Positions 1 to 5,999 of a stretch of 12,793 nucleotides of DNA are shown one piece after another (within the stretch, counting starts at the first letter, position 1; each line of letters begins with the position of its first letter). The position numbers and the translations under genes were made by a program. The notes under the pieces were generated by a model. It was not told where the DNA came from and made no database searches. It saw only the letters and a program-made list of their open reading frames with translations. Source of the stretch: a candidate division Hyd24-12 bacterium UBA5074 (GTDB lineage Bacteria > Fermentibacterota > Fermentibacteria > Fermentibacterales > Fermentibacteraceae); assembly GCA_002414865.1 (NCBI GenBank), contig DIAQ01000069.1, positions 883 to 13,675 of the forward strand, in the 5' to 3' direction.

Positions 1-2
1 CC

Positions 3-524
3 GGCTACACCTTCGAGATTCCCGCCGGCACCTCCGGGCCGTTCCCTCCGGCGACGCAGGTGTTCTCAGGCACCTATTCCTGGCAGCACCTGGTCTTCGA
101 CCTGCCCGACGAGCTGGCCGGCCCCAGGAAGCTCCGCTTCGTTTTCGGTACGGACGCCGCCGGGACTCGCGAGGGATGGTTCATAGACGACGTCAACCTG
201 ACCGGGCCGAGCGGTATCGGAGAAGGCTCGTCCGGCGATACGATGCTGCCTCTCGGTGCGTTCTCCACACCCAATCCGTTTACGGATATCGTATCTGTCA
301 GCATCTCGGGAACTGATGCCGGAGAAGCCTCGGTGAGGATCTTCGACCTGTCCGGCAGGATGGTTGCAGCATTCCCGCCGACCGGCGCCCAGGGAAGCTC
401 GGCACTGGTGACATGGGATGGCAGGGACAGCGAGGGGACGGCTGTCGCGGCAGGCGTCTACCTGGCCAGGATATCCACCCCGGGTGGCGAGGGCGCCCTT
501 GCAAGGCTGGTGCGGATCCGCTGA
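3..524 (+). CDS. Secreted protein with C-terminal FlgD-like Ig domain (3' end only)
   Basis: This is the last 173 residues of a larger protein; the reading frame is open to the left edge, so the start lies outside the window. The first part, about residues 1-75, looks like the MAM or immune-inhibitor-A type beta-sandwich found behind secreted M6-like peptidases: W-Q-H-L-V-F-D-L, then R-F-V-F-G-T-D, then E-G-W-F-I-D-D-V. After a Gly/Ser-rich linker comes an FlgD Ig-like domain of about 85 residues. It begins at P-N-P-F and runs through V-R-I-F-D-L-S-G-R, W-D-G-R-D and A-G-V-Y-L-A-R. In FCB-group bacteria such a C-terminal domain is common on large exported proteins and resembles type IX secretion sorting domains. 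The catalytic or binding part, if any, is not visible. The gene ends just before a hairpin terminator and converges on the next gene. Confidence 0.85.
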   Translation, partial: GYTFEIPAGTSGPFPPATQVFSGTYSWQHLVFDLPDELAGPRKLRFVFGTDAAGTREGWFIDDVNLTGPSGIGEGSSGDTMLPLGAFSTPNPFTDIVSVSISGTDAGEASVRIFDLSGRMVAAFPPTGAQGSSALVTWDGRDSEGTAVAAGVYLARISTPGGEGALARLVRIR

Positions 525-545
525 AGCGAATCTCCAGAGAAAACA

Positions 546-573
546 GGGGCGGCTTCCGGGCCGCCCCTTTCTA
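546..573. terminator. Bidirectional hairpin terminator between convergent genes
   Basis: An 8-bp perfect stem, GGGGCGGC (546-553) with GCCGCCCC (560-567), encloses a six-base loop. It is followed by a short T run on the plus strand (568-570), and on the minus strand by TGTTTT after the same stem. It lies 22 bases after the plus-strand stop and 21 bases after the minus-strand stop at 588, so it probably ends transcription from both sides. Confidence 0.75.
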
Positions 574-587
574 TCAAGGCACCTGCT

Positions 588-1985
588 CTATCTCTGGATC
601 TCGCAGGATGGCGAAGATTCCTCGGTCTGTTCGCAGGCTGCGGCCTTCCGCCCCCCCAGCCGGCAGAGCCGGGTCCAGAGCCCTGCACGGCAGGCGAGTG
701 ACAGCACCGCGCCGTAGAAGCAGAAGTACCTGCAGAAGAACCTGCCGAAAAGGATCGAGAGAGAGATCGCGATGACCGCGATGGCGACGCTTCCCGTCAG
801 GAAGAGTGAGTAGGCGGAATGGAACGGGTCGATGATGCAGAACAGGGCGGGCCAGCCGACATCCAGGAATCCTCGGGCCGACGCGAAAACGGCTGCCGTG
901 AAAAGTGTGGCCAGGATGTATTTGCCGATGACCAGCACCCGGTCCAGCCCGCGAGGTATCCGTGGGACGCCGGGCACGGGAACGCGTCCGAGAAGCTCCT
1001 GCATGGCGCCGAGAGGGCAGACCCATCCGCAGTAGACCCTCCCGAAGAGAAGCGCATGCAGAATCGGAAGCAGCAGGAGGATCAGCCCGAAAACGGGAAT
1101 GAACCCGAGCATGCCGGCGAAGAGGTACTGCCACATGCCGATGGGGCAGTAGCATCCCTGCAGCACGAAGCCCAGCACTATCGCCGAGAATGCGAGAACG
1201 ATCGTTCTTGCGCGTTTTGCCTTGCGGCGGTTCCTGCGGCCGCGGATGGTCCTCGACAACACGGTCCCGACGGCCAGGAGCGCCGCTGTCACCACAAGGT
1301 AGAGCAGTGCCCGGTCGAGCCCGCCGCGGGGATTGAGGCATGTCGATGCCGTGGACCAGCCCATCCAGTGCGGGCAGAGCTGCCTCGAGTAAGGACAGGC
1401 AGCTGCCGGGGGCAGGTAGAGCGGGCAGCCGTTGGCGATCAGCCTCGTTCGAGATGCGGCCTCAGAGTCGGTGGCCACCGAATCGGCCAATTCCGGCTGC
1501 GGTCCTGGATTGTTGCAGCGGCCGTCGCCATCGGTGTCGGAATACAGGGCGCATCGAGGAGAGAGCGAACTGCACGCTTCAGCGACCGACAGGCCGAGAG
1601 GACAGAGTGAGACCTGTTGCCCGGTCGAGTCGGCGAGGGTGCTGTCAACAGGCGCGGTGTCCGCAGGTGCGATGACGGCAGTCGTGTCACCTGCCGCAGG
1701 CTCCGTCGGATTGTCGGGTCCGACGGGTGTCTGGAGCGTATCGCTGTCCACGGGCTGAACCGCGACGATCGTATCCGGCGTCTCGACAACTTCCGGTATC
1801 GTGTCCGGGGGAGTCTCGACGACCTGCGGGCCGGGGTTGTCGCAGAGTCCATCGCCGTTTTCGTCCTTGAAGAGCCCGCATGTGGGATTGGATGCTTCAC
1901 AGGCCTGATCCGGCGTGTAACCGAGAGGGCACTGCCCGAAGGCCAGCGCAGCCAAGGCCAGAGTGGTGATCAGGAGACGCGGCAT
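588..1985 (-). CDS. NapH/NosR-like membrane iron-sulfur protein with three exported four-cysteine modules
   Basis: This 465-residue protein begins with a signal peptide (about 1-17) and has two halves. Residues 19-216 hold three modules with the same pattern, C-x9-C-x6-C-x11-C (C19/29/36/48, C128/138/145/157, C187/197/204/216). The first two carry a calcium-loop-like D-x-[ND]-G-D-G. They are joined by a Pro/Thr/Asp-rich linker (51-127). From about 226 there are five predicted membrane segments. An Arg/Lys-rich loop at 247-260 places the two clusters FGRVYCGWVCPLG (314-326) and FGRFFCRYFCFYGA (413-426) in the cytoplasm, as in Fer4_5 (NapH/NosR/CcoG) proteins that move electrons through the membrane. 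The usual C-terminal ferredoxin domain is missing; only scattered Cys (432, 441, 451, 461) follow, and the Pro normally after the second CxxxC is Phe. It lies 21 bases downstream of the candidate selenoprotein, probably in one operon. The family is confident; partner and substrate are not. Confidence 0.85.
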   Translation of the reverse strand: MPRLLITTLALAALAFGQCPLGYTPDQACEASNPTCGLFKDENGDGLCDNPGPQVVETPPDTIPEVVETPDTIVAVQPVDSDTLQTPVGPDNPTEPAAGDTTAVIAPADTAPVDSTLADSTGQQVSLCPLGLSVAEACSSLSPRCALYSDTDGDGRCNNPGPQPELADSVATDSEAASRTRLIANGCPLYLPPAAACPYSRQLCPHWMGWSTASTCLNPRGGLDRALLYLVVTAALLAVGTVLSRTIRGRRNRRKAKRARTIVLAFSAIVLGFVLQGCYCPIGMWQYLFAGMLGFIPVFGLILLLLPILHALLFGRVYCGWVCPLGAMQELLGRVPVPGVPRIPRGLDRVLVIGKYILATLFTAAVFASARGFLDVGWPALFCIIDPFHSAYSLFLTGSVAIAVIAISLSILFGRFFCRYFCFYGAVLSLACRAGLWTRLCRLGGRKAAACEQTEESSPSCEIQR

Positions 1986-2006
1986 CAGCTGGTGTATTCC
2001 CTCATC

Positions 2007-2621
2007 TCAGCGCTTGAAGGCTGATTTCACGGCGGCGAAGCTCACCTGCTCCAGCTCGAGGGTTCCGTTGAGGTGCATGTGCGGCAGAGTGGTCTCGAAG
2101 CCAGGTGCCGTCGAGTCGCCGTAGGAAGCTGCGATAGCGCGCGGCTGGCCGGTCTGCCAGTGATAGGAGTAGATGGAGCCCGATCCTGCCGACCACTCGA
2201 TCTCGATCAGGAGGTTGTCCTGGCCGGTGTACCAGTAGGGGGTGTCCAGAGCTATTCCGTACCAGCTGTCAGGGCCGGCGGACACGGTGTAGCTCGTGCG
2301 AGAGAAGACCAGAGTCCTGGTCTCGGGGAGATAGTTATCCAGGAAGTCGAGGCCCAGGGAGTCGTCCGCGGACAATCCCATGTAGATGTTCAGATCCACG
2401 AAGCTGGCGTTGTCCTGTCCCCAGGGGGACCTCTTCCAGGAGATGCTGTCTACCTCCACCGCCTGCCCTATCTCCGAGTCGAGCACTACCACCTGGTAGC
2501 GCAGACTGAAGGCTCAATCACCGCAGAAGGGTTTGCTGCTCTGCAGCTCGTCAGCGCCTATGTCGATGAAGGAAGCAGCGGCGGATGCGCCGAGAACGGC
2601 GACGAGAATCAATGCCTTCAT
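2007..2621 (-). CDS. Candidate secreted selenoprotein (in-frame TGA in a C-x-x-U motif); alternatively a gene broken by a nonsense codon
   Basis: The frame starts at ATG 2619-2621, preceded by a strong ribosome site (GGGAGG, 7-base spacing). It reads 35 codons, meets TGA at 2514-2516, then continues open for 168 codons to a normal TGA at 2007-2009, 204 residues if read through. Residues 1-17 form a signal peptide (M-K-A-L-I-L-V-A-V-L-G-A-S-A-A-A-S). The TGA is codon 36 and lies in K-P-F-C-G-D-[TGA]-A-F, so selenocysteine would give C-x-x-U, a thioredoxin-like redox motif. The rest, beginning R-Y-Q-V-V-V-L-D-S-E-I-G, looks like an all-beta exported domain of a type common in candidate phyla; I do not recognise a named family. 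The later GTG at 2492 has no ribosome site and cuts off the signal peptide, so it is a poor start. A hairpin just after the TGA fits a bacterial SECIS. The alternatives are a recent nonsense mutation or a sequencing error. No selA, selB, selC or selD lies in the window. Confidence 0.65.
2477..2507 (-). promoter_or_regulatory. SECIS-like hairpin downstream of in-frame TGA
   Basis: On the mRNA, 11 bases after the TGA, an 8-bp upper stem forms: GCGCTACC (2502-2495) with GGTAGTGC (2490-2483), including one G-U pair, closed by loop AGGT (2494-2491). Below it, after a T/TC internal loop, AGTC (2507-2504) pairs with GACT (2480-2477). The loop begins 19 nt after the TGA and has G as its second base. 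From memory, the bacterial SECIS consensus asks for a loop 16-37 nt from UGA with a G among its first two bases, so both conditions are met. The hairpin lies inside coding sequence, as bacterial SECIS elements do. No such hairpin follows the terminal TGA at 2007. Confidence 0.6.
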
Positions 2622-2665
2622 GGTCGAGCCTCCCTTCTCCTGCAACCGCAGGCGGTTCGAGGGCG

Positions 2666-2694
2666 AGTATAGGCCGCGCGGCTGCAGGCTGCAA
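2666..2694 (-). promoter_or_regulatory. Candidate promoter for the selenoprotein-iron-sulfur operon
   Basis: On the minus strand TTGCAG (2694-2689) lies 17 bases before TATACT (2671-2666). The -10 is a near-perfect match (5 of 6); the -35 shares only its TTG. Transcription would start about 40 bases before the ATG at 2621, leaving room for the strong ribosome site. Confidence 0.55.
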
Positions 2695-2704
2695 GACGCT
2701 TTCC

Positions 2705-2734
2705 TTGACAGCCGCTTGCGCTTGCCAATATGTA
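2705..2734 (+). promoter_or_regulatory. Candidate promoter for tRNA-Asp
   Basis: A perfect TTGACA (2705-2710) is followed after 18 bases by TATGTA (2729-2734), about 27 bases before the mature tRNA 5' end. The spacing suits a stable-RNA gene with a short leader to be trimmed by RNase P. It is divergent from the operon promoter, with the two -35 elements only 10 bases apart. Confidence 0.6.
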
Positions 2735-2760
2735 TCCCGCTCTTCGCAGAGAAGTTCGGC

Positions 2761-2836
2761 GGTCCGGTAGTTCAATGGTTAGAGCACCGGCCTGTCACGT
2801 CGGAAGTTGCGGGTTCGAGTCCCGTCCGGACCGCCA
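2761..2836 (+). tRNA. tRNA-Asp (anticodon GTC) with encoded CCA
   Basis: The sequence folds into a full cloverleaf. The 7-bp acceptor stem is GGTCCGG (2761-2767) with CCGGACC (2826-2832), followed by G as discriminator and an encoded CCA tail. The D arm is GTTC/GAGC. The anticodon stem CCGGC/GTCGG has loop CTGTCAC, giving anticodon GTC, which reads Asp codons GAC and GAT. The T arm contains GGTTCGAGTCC. Sequence around the anticodon and T arm matches the usual bacterial tRNA-Asp. It is not the selenocysteine tRNA, which is longer with a TCA anticodon. Confidence 0.95.
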
Positions 2837-2866
2837 GATCTTCTATTCCGGCTCCCGTGTCCAGCA

Positions 2867-2903
2867 GACAGGCAGACCGTCCTTCGGGCAGGCTGTCATT
2901 TCT
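2867..2903 (+). terminator. Possible weak terminator after tRNA-Asp
   Basis: GACAG (2867-2871) can pair with CTGTC (2893-2897) around an imperfect inner helix closed by a TTCG tetraloop (2883-2886). ATTTCT follows. The stem has mismatches and the T run is poor, so this is a weak call. Confidence 0.3.
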
Positions 2904-3001
2904 CGCTGTTCCGGGGCGGAACGCACTCCCTCCGAACCCATGGATTGCCCTTCATCCGGGTCTGCATATCTGGCAGTATGCCCACCCAAGGAGGTTTCGG
3001 A

Positions 3002-3517
3002 ATGAAGAAAGCCCTGCTCTTCATCGCATCCGTACTCGCCCTGAGCTCGTTTTATGCATGCGGGACCGGTCCCGGGGAGCAGCCGTCCGATCCGGGACAG
3101 GCGCTCACCGCGTTCGAAGCGGCCTGGGAGGCCAGAAACACCGACATCCTCTCGGACTGCCTGGCACCGGAGTTCATCTATGTGCTTCCGCCAGAGGACT
3201 GGGACGACTACTCCATCCCTCCCGACGGCATCATCGATTCGGCTTTGACAAGAGATCTATATATGGAATATGCAGGAATAGTCTTCTATCAGGCCGATTC
3301 CATCTCTCTCGTCCTGTACGGGGATGGTCAGGAGATATGGCCCGGTGACTCCACCGGAGAGTCAGTCATCATGACCAGGCAGTTCCAGCTGGACATCTCC
3401 TATCCGGACTCCCTCGACAGCAGCAGCGGCGAATGGGACTTCATCGTCAGGCCGGAAGGTGAAGGCTGGATCATCCGGCTCATGGAGCTGCGCCACGATT
3501 CGCGTCGGCAGAGCTGA
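3002..3517 (+). CDS. Small exported lipoprotein, possibly NTF2-like
   Basis: This 171-residue protein starts at an ATG with a textbook ribosome site, AAGGAGG (2988-2994), 7 bases upstream. The N-terminus M-K-K-A-L-L-F-I-A-S-V-L-A-L-S is a signal peptide. It ends in S-F-Y-A-C-G, a plausible though not classical lipobox with Cys20 as the lipidated residue. The following A-L-T-A-F-E-A-A-W-E-A-R-N-T-D and the C-L-A-P-E-F-I-Y segment resemble the first helix and turn of NTF2/SnoaL-like alpha-beta domains. The rest is acidic with predicted beta strands, ending in G-E-W-D-F-I-V-R and W-I-I-R-L-M-E-L, as in the closing strands of that fold. No catalytic motif is visible and the fold assignment is inference. 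It stands between the tRNA gene and the pirin gene, 93 bases before the latter, with no clear terminator between them. Confidence 0.75.
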   Translation: MKKALLFIASVLALSSFYACGTGPGEQPSDPGQALTAFEAAWEARNTDILSDCLAPEFIYVLPPEDWDDYSIPPDGIIDSALTRDLYMEYAGIVFYQADSISLVLYGDGQEIWPGDSTGESVIMTRQFQLDISYPDSLDSSSGEWDFIVRPEGEGWIIRLMELRHDSRRQS

Positions 3518-3610
3518 GAAGATCCACGAGGTGGACAGGATGTTACCGGAGAGTTCCGTGAGGCGCCCGGATCAATCGGGAGTACACGGGGACTGACTAG
3601 GAGGCGTTCG

Positions 3611-4477
3611 ATGGAGACACGCAGGAAAATCCGTAGGATCATCTCCAGCCGCCCCACCGTGGAGGGCGCGGGAGTCCATCTGAGACGGGGGTTCGGCTTC
3701 CGCGAGGAAGGTGTCTTCGATCCGTTCCTTCTTCTCGACGACTTCAGGTCGAACGATCCGAAGTCCTACATCAAGGGCTTCCCCTGGCATCCCCATCGAG
3801 GCATCGAGACCATCACATACGTTCTGGGAGGCACTGTCGAGCACGGCGACAGCATGCAGAACAGGGGCGTCATAGGGCCGGGTGACGTCCAATGGATGAC
3901 CGCAGGAAGCGGAATCGTCCATCAGGAGATGCCCAGGGGGGACAGCGACGGATACATGGGAGGCTTCCAGCTCTGGGCGAACCTTCCCGCCGCCCGGAAG
4001 ATGATGGAGCCACGCTACAGGGATGTGCGGAGTTCGACGATCCCGCTGGTCAGGCTGGACGGGGGCGTCGAAGCGAGGGTCATCTGCGGCAGCGTTGCCG
4101 GCGTCGAGGGACCGGTGCAGGGGATAGAGATCGATCCCGAATACCTGGATGTCACGATTCCTCCCGGAGTCTCGTTCGTCCATCCCACGAAGCAGGGCTA
4201 CACCGTATTCGCATATGCGATCGGTGGTGAGGGCAGGTTCGGCGGAAGGGACGGTGCGGCGGCTGGAAACGGTAGCGTCGTGCTGTTCGACGAAGGAACC
4301 AGTGTCGAGATCGAGGGCGGGGCGGGACCTCTGAGAGCCCTCCTCGTATCCGGCCGTCCTCTGAGAGAGCCCATCGCGTGGGAAGGCCCGATCGTCATGA
4401 ACACGAGTCAGGAGCTCAGAGTCGCATTCGAGGAGCTGGACAACGGGACGTTCCTCAAGAAGAGCACCCAGCGCTGA
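3611..4477 (+). CDS. Pirin family protein (bicupin)
   Basis: This 288-residue protein is a clear pirin, a two-domain cupin with one metal (usually Fe or Mn) in the N-terminal barrel. The metal ligands are all present: His60 and His62 in W-H-P-H-R-G-I-E-T, and His104 and Glu106 in G-S-G-I-V-H-Q-E-M-P. The conserved G-D-V-Q-W-M-T-A-G-S-G block precedes the latter pair. The C-terminal cupin (about 180-275) contains L-F-D-E-G-T-S-V-E-I-E-G and the loop L-V-S-G-R-P-L-R-E-P-I-A. Length is normal for the family. The start is an ATG with AGGAGG (3599-3604) 6 bases upstream. Pirins are reported as quercetinases, redox sensors or regulators of central metabolism; nothing here chooses among these. No obvious partner gene is adjacent. 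Confidence 0.93.
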   Translation: METRRKIRRIISSRPTVEGAGVHLRRGFGFREEGVFDPFLLLDDFRSNDPKSYIKGFPWHPHRGIETITYVLGGTVEHGDSMQNRGVIGPGDVQWMTAGSGIVHQEMPRGDSDGYMGGFQLWANLPAARKMMEPRYRDVRSSTIPLVRLDGGVEARVICGSVAGVEGPVQGIEIDPEYLDVTIPPGVSFVHPTKQGYTVFAYAIGGEGRFGGRDGAAAGNGSVVLFDEGTSVEIEGGAGPLRALLVSGRPLREPIAWEGPIVMNTSQELRVAFEELDNGTFLKKSTQR

Positions 4478-4553
4478 GGATTACCATCCGACCCACGGGC
4501 ATCCGCCACCGATGCAGGAATCGCAGCCTGGCGAGGGGATCGGCGGCATCTGA

Positions 4554-4581
4554 TTGCCGCGGCCAGGACAATCGTTATATT
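4554..4581 (+). promoter_or_regulatory. Candidate promoter for the methyltransferase gene
   Basis: TTGCCG (4554-4559) is followed after 16 bases by TATATT (4576-4581). The expected transcription start, near 4588, lies downstream of the TTG at 4583, which argues against that codon and for an ATG start at 4637 or 4652. A small inverted repeat, GCGGCA/TGCCGC (about 4543-4560), overlaps the -35. Confidence 0.5.
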
Positions 4582-4636
4582 ATTGTCACTGCAGAACTTC
4601 TGCACTCACTTCGCATTCTCGTTCGATCGGATACCT

Positions 4637-5518
4637 ATGCCCCCAGTAAGCATGCTGTACCGCGTGGCCCAGAAGGCCAAGGCGCCGGTGATTAGGAGAT
4701 GGTACAACCTCATGTCCCGCATCGACCGGGGCGAGCAGATGGTCTTCATGAACTACGGCTGGGCCAGCCTCGACCCGGAGGCTTCTCCGCTCGGTCTCCA
4801 ACCCGAGGACGAGAAGGACCGGTACTGCATCCAGCTCTATGACCAGGTGGCAGGCTCCGTCGATCTCAGACGCAAGGATATCCTCGAGATAGGATGCGGC
4901 AGGGGCGGAGGCGCTTCCTGGATCATGCGCTACCTGCAGCCCAGAACGCTCACTGGCCTCGACTTCTCTTCGAAAGGTATCGAGTTCTGCCGGCAGCGCC
5001 ATGCAATACCGGGACTCTCGTTCGTCATCGGGGACGCAGAGGAGCTCGAGTTCGGACCTGAGTCCTTCGACGCCGTGATAAACGTGGAGTCTTCACACTG
5101 CTACAGGTCCATGAGGCAGTTCCTCGCGGGCGTCTTCCGGATCCTGAAGCCTGGCGGCCACTTCCTTTATGCCGACTACCACTCCGGGAAGGGACTCGAG
5201 TCCATCCGCCGGCAGCTGGCCGAGTCCGGCCTGAACATTCTCTACGAAGAGAACATCAATCCCAACGTTCTCAAGGCGCTCGAGCTCGACAACTCCAGGA
5301 AGCTGGGCATAATCAACAGCAAGGTGCCCTTCTTCCTGCGCAAGCTCTTCTACGAATTCGCAGGCATGGAGGGCACGCAGACCTTCAACGCCTCCATGCG
5401 CTCAGGGGACAGGATCTACTCCCGCTTCGTCCTTCAGAGCCCTGTCCTGAAGAAGGCCGGAGAGCGGGGAGTCCCCGCCTTCGATCTCTGCGACAGGAAT
5501 CCCCCGGCCGTCGACTGA
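4637..5518 (+). CDS. Class I SAM-dependent methyltransferase, phthiotriol methyltransferase-like
   Basis: With the ATG at 4637 the protein is 293 residues. The Rossmann-fold SAM site is clear: D-I-L-E-I-G-C-G-R-G-G-G-A-S (81-94), acidic Asp109 in T-G-L-D-F-S after strand 2, G-D-A-E-E-L (132-137), and F-D-A-V-I-N-V-E-S-S-H-C-Y (144-156). R-I-L-K-P-G-G-H follows. The segment before motif I (V-F-M-N-Y-G-W... D-R-Y-C-I-Q-L-Y) and N-V-E-S-S-H-C-Y closely resemble, from memory, the mycobacterial phthiotriol/phenolphthiotriol methyltransferase (Rv2952) group, which O-methylates a lipid alcohol. The substrate here is unknown, but a hydrophobic one is a fair guess. Ribosome sites are weak; ATG 4652 is also possible and aligns with the family's N-terminus. 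A TTG start at 4583 is unlikely because it precedes the predicted transcript start. It appears to be a single-gene unit. Confidence 0.85.
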   Translation: MPPVSMLYRVAQKAKAPVIRRWYNLMSRIDRGEQMVFMNYGWASLDPEASPLGLQPEDEKDRYCIQLYDQVAGSVDLRRKDILEIGCGRGGGASWIMRYLQPRTLTGLDFSSKGIEFCRQRHAIPGLSFVIGDAEELEFGPESFDAVINVESSHCYRSMRQFLAGVFRILKPGGHFLYADYHSGKGLESIRRQLAESGLNILYEENINPNVLKALELDNSRKLGIINSKVPFFLRKLFYEFAGMEGTQTFNASMRSGDRIYSRFVLQSPVLKKAGERGVPAFDLCDRNPPAVD

Positions 5519-5673
5519 GCGACCGGAGAGTTCTGCCGACTCTGGAACATGCATTACCGCCGCCGCAATAGGTCAAGGCATCGATAATACTGCCCTTCCC
5601 GGCGCTGCAAAACGCACGAATTTGTAGATATGTTTATGGTTGACATCTGACTGTGTGCGGCGGGTCAATAGGC

Positions 5674-5679
5674 TATATT
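5674..5679 (+). promoter_or_regulatory. Possible -10 element (TATATT) before the GlsB-like gene
   Basis: TATATT lies 39 bases before the ATG in a locally AT-richer stretch. A perfect TTGACA occurs at 5640-5645, but 28 bases away, too far for an ordinary sigma-70 promoter. No good -35 exists at 16-18 bases. The gene may use an alternative sigma factor or an activator; the call is tentative. Confidence 0.35.
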
Positions 5680-5718
5680 GTGTCAGTGATCTTGCTGAAC
5701 ACTCACAAGGAGGCGGTG

Positions 5719-5976
5719 ATGGGATTCATCTCCTGGATTTGCCTTGGGCTGGTTGCAGGGCTCATCGCGAAAACCCTGATGCCTGGCAAGGATCCCGGCG
5801 GATTCTTCGTCACGATAATCATAGGAATCGCCGGCGGAGTTCTCGGCGGGTTCATCGGCAGGCTCCTCGGCATCGGGACGGTCGAGGGGTTCTTCCACCT
5901 CACCAGCTGGTTGCTCGCCATTGCAGGCTCCGTGATCCTGCTCATCCTCTACAGACTGCTCAAGAAAAGGCCCTAG
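5719..5976 (+). CDS. GlsB/YeaQ/YmgE family small membrane protein
   Basis: This 85-residue protein is very hydrophobic, with three predicted membrane helices (about 3-18, 29-51 and 59-78) and a basic C-terminus, L-L-K-K-R-P. The G-L-V-A-G-L-I-A-K motif and the P-G-K-D-P-G-G-F turn before a glycine-rich second helix (G-I-A-G-G-V-L-G-G-F-I-G) are typical of the GlsB/YeaQ/YmgE (transglycosylase-associated) family. The family is widespread and often stress-induced, of unclear biochemical role. The start is fixed by AAGGAGG five bases before the ATG; a longer in-frame GTG upstream (5653) has no ribosome site and would precede the hydrophobic start. It is followed by a strong terminator. Confidence 0.9.
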   Translation: MGFISWICLGLVAGLIAKTLMPGKDPGGFFVTIIIGIAGGVLGGFIGRLLGIGTVEGFFHLTSWLLAIAGSVILLILYRLLKKRP

Positions 5977-5999
5977 GGCGCGAATCCTGACGAAGACGA

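Noticed and set aside
819..1610. Long plus-strand frame opposite the NapH-like gene
   Set aside because: It is biased in composition (Arg/Gln/Glu), has no recognisable domain, and mirrors a clear membrane iron-sulfur protein on the other strand; it is a shadow frame.
2007..2492. A separate 161-residue gene starting at GTG 2492
   Set aside because: No ribosome site precedes this GTG, it lies inside the hairpin loop, and the same frame upstream has a strong ribosome site and a signal peptide. It is better read as the rest of the gene starting at 2621.
2514..2516. TGA reassigned genome-wide (for example to Trp or Gly)
   Set aside because: Many genes here, including the pirin, GGDEF and znu genes, end at TGA at the expected family length, so TGA is a normal stop.
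3540..3596. An 18-codon frame between the lipoprotein and the pirin
   Set aside because: Very short, no convincing ribosome site and no sign of a leader peptide function.
5522..5543. Hairpin after the methyltransferase stop (AGAGT/ACTCT)
   Set aside because: Five base pairs with no T run; too weak to call a terminator.
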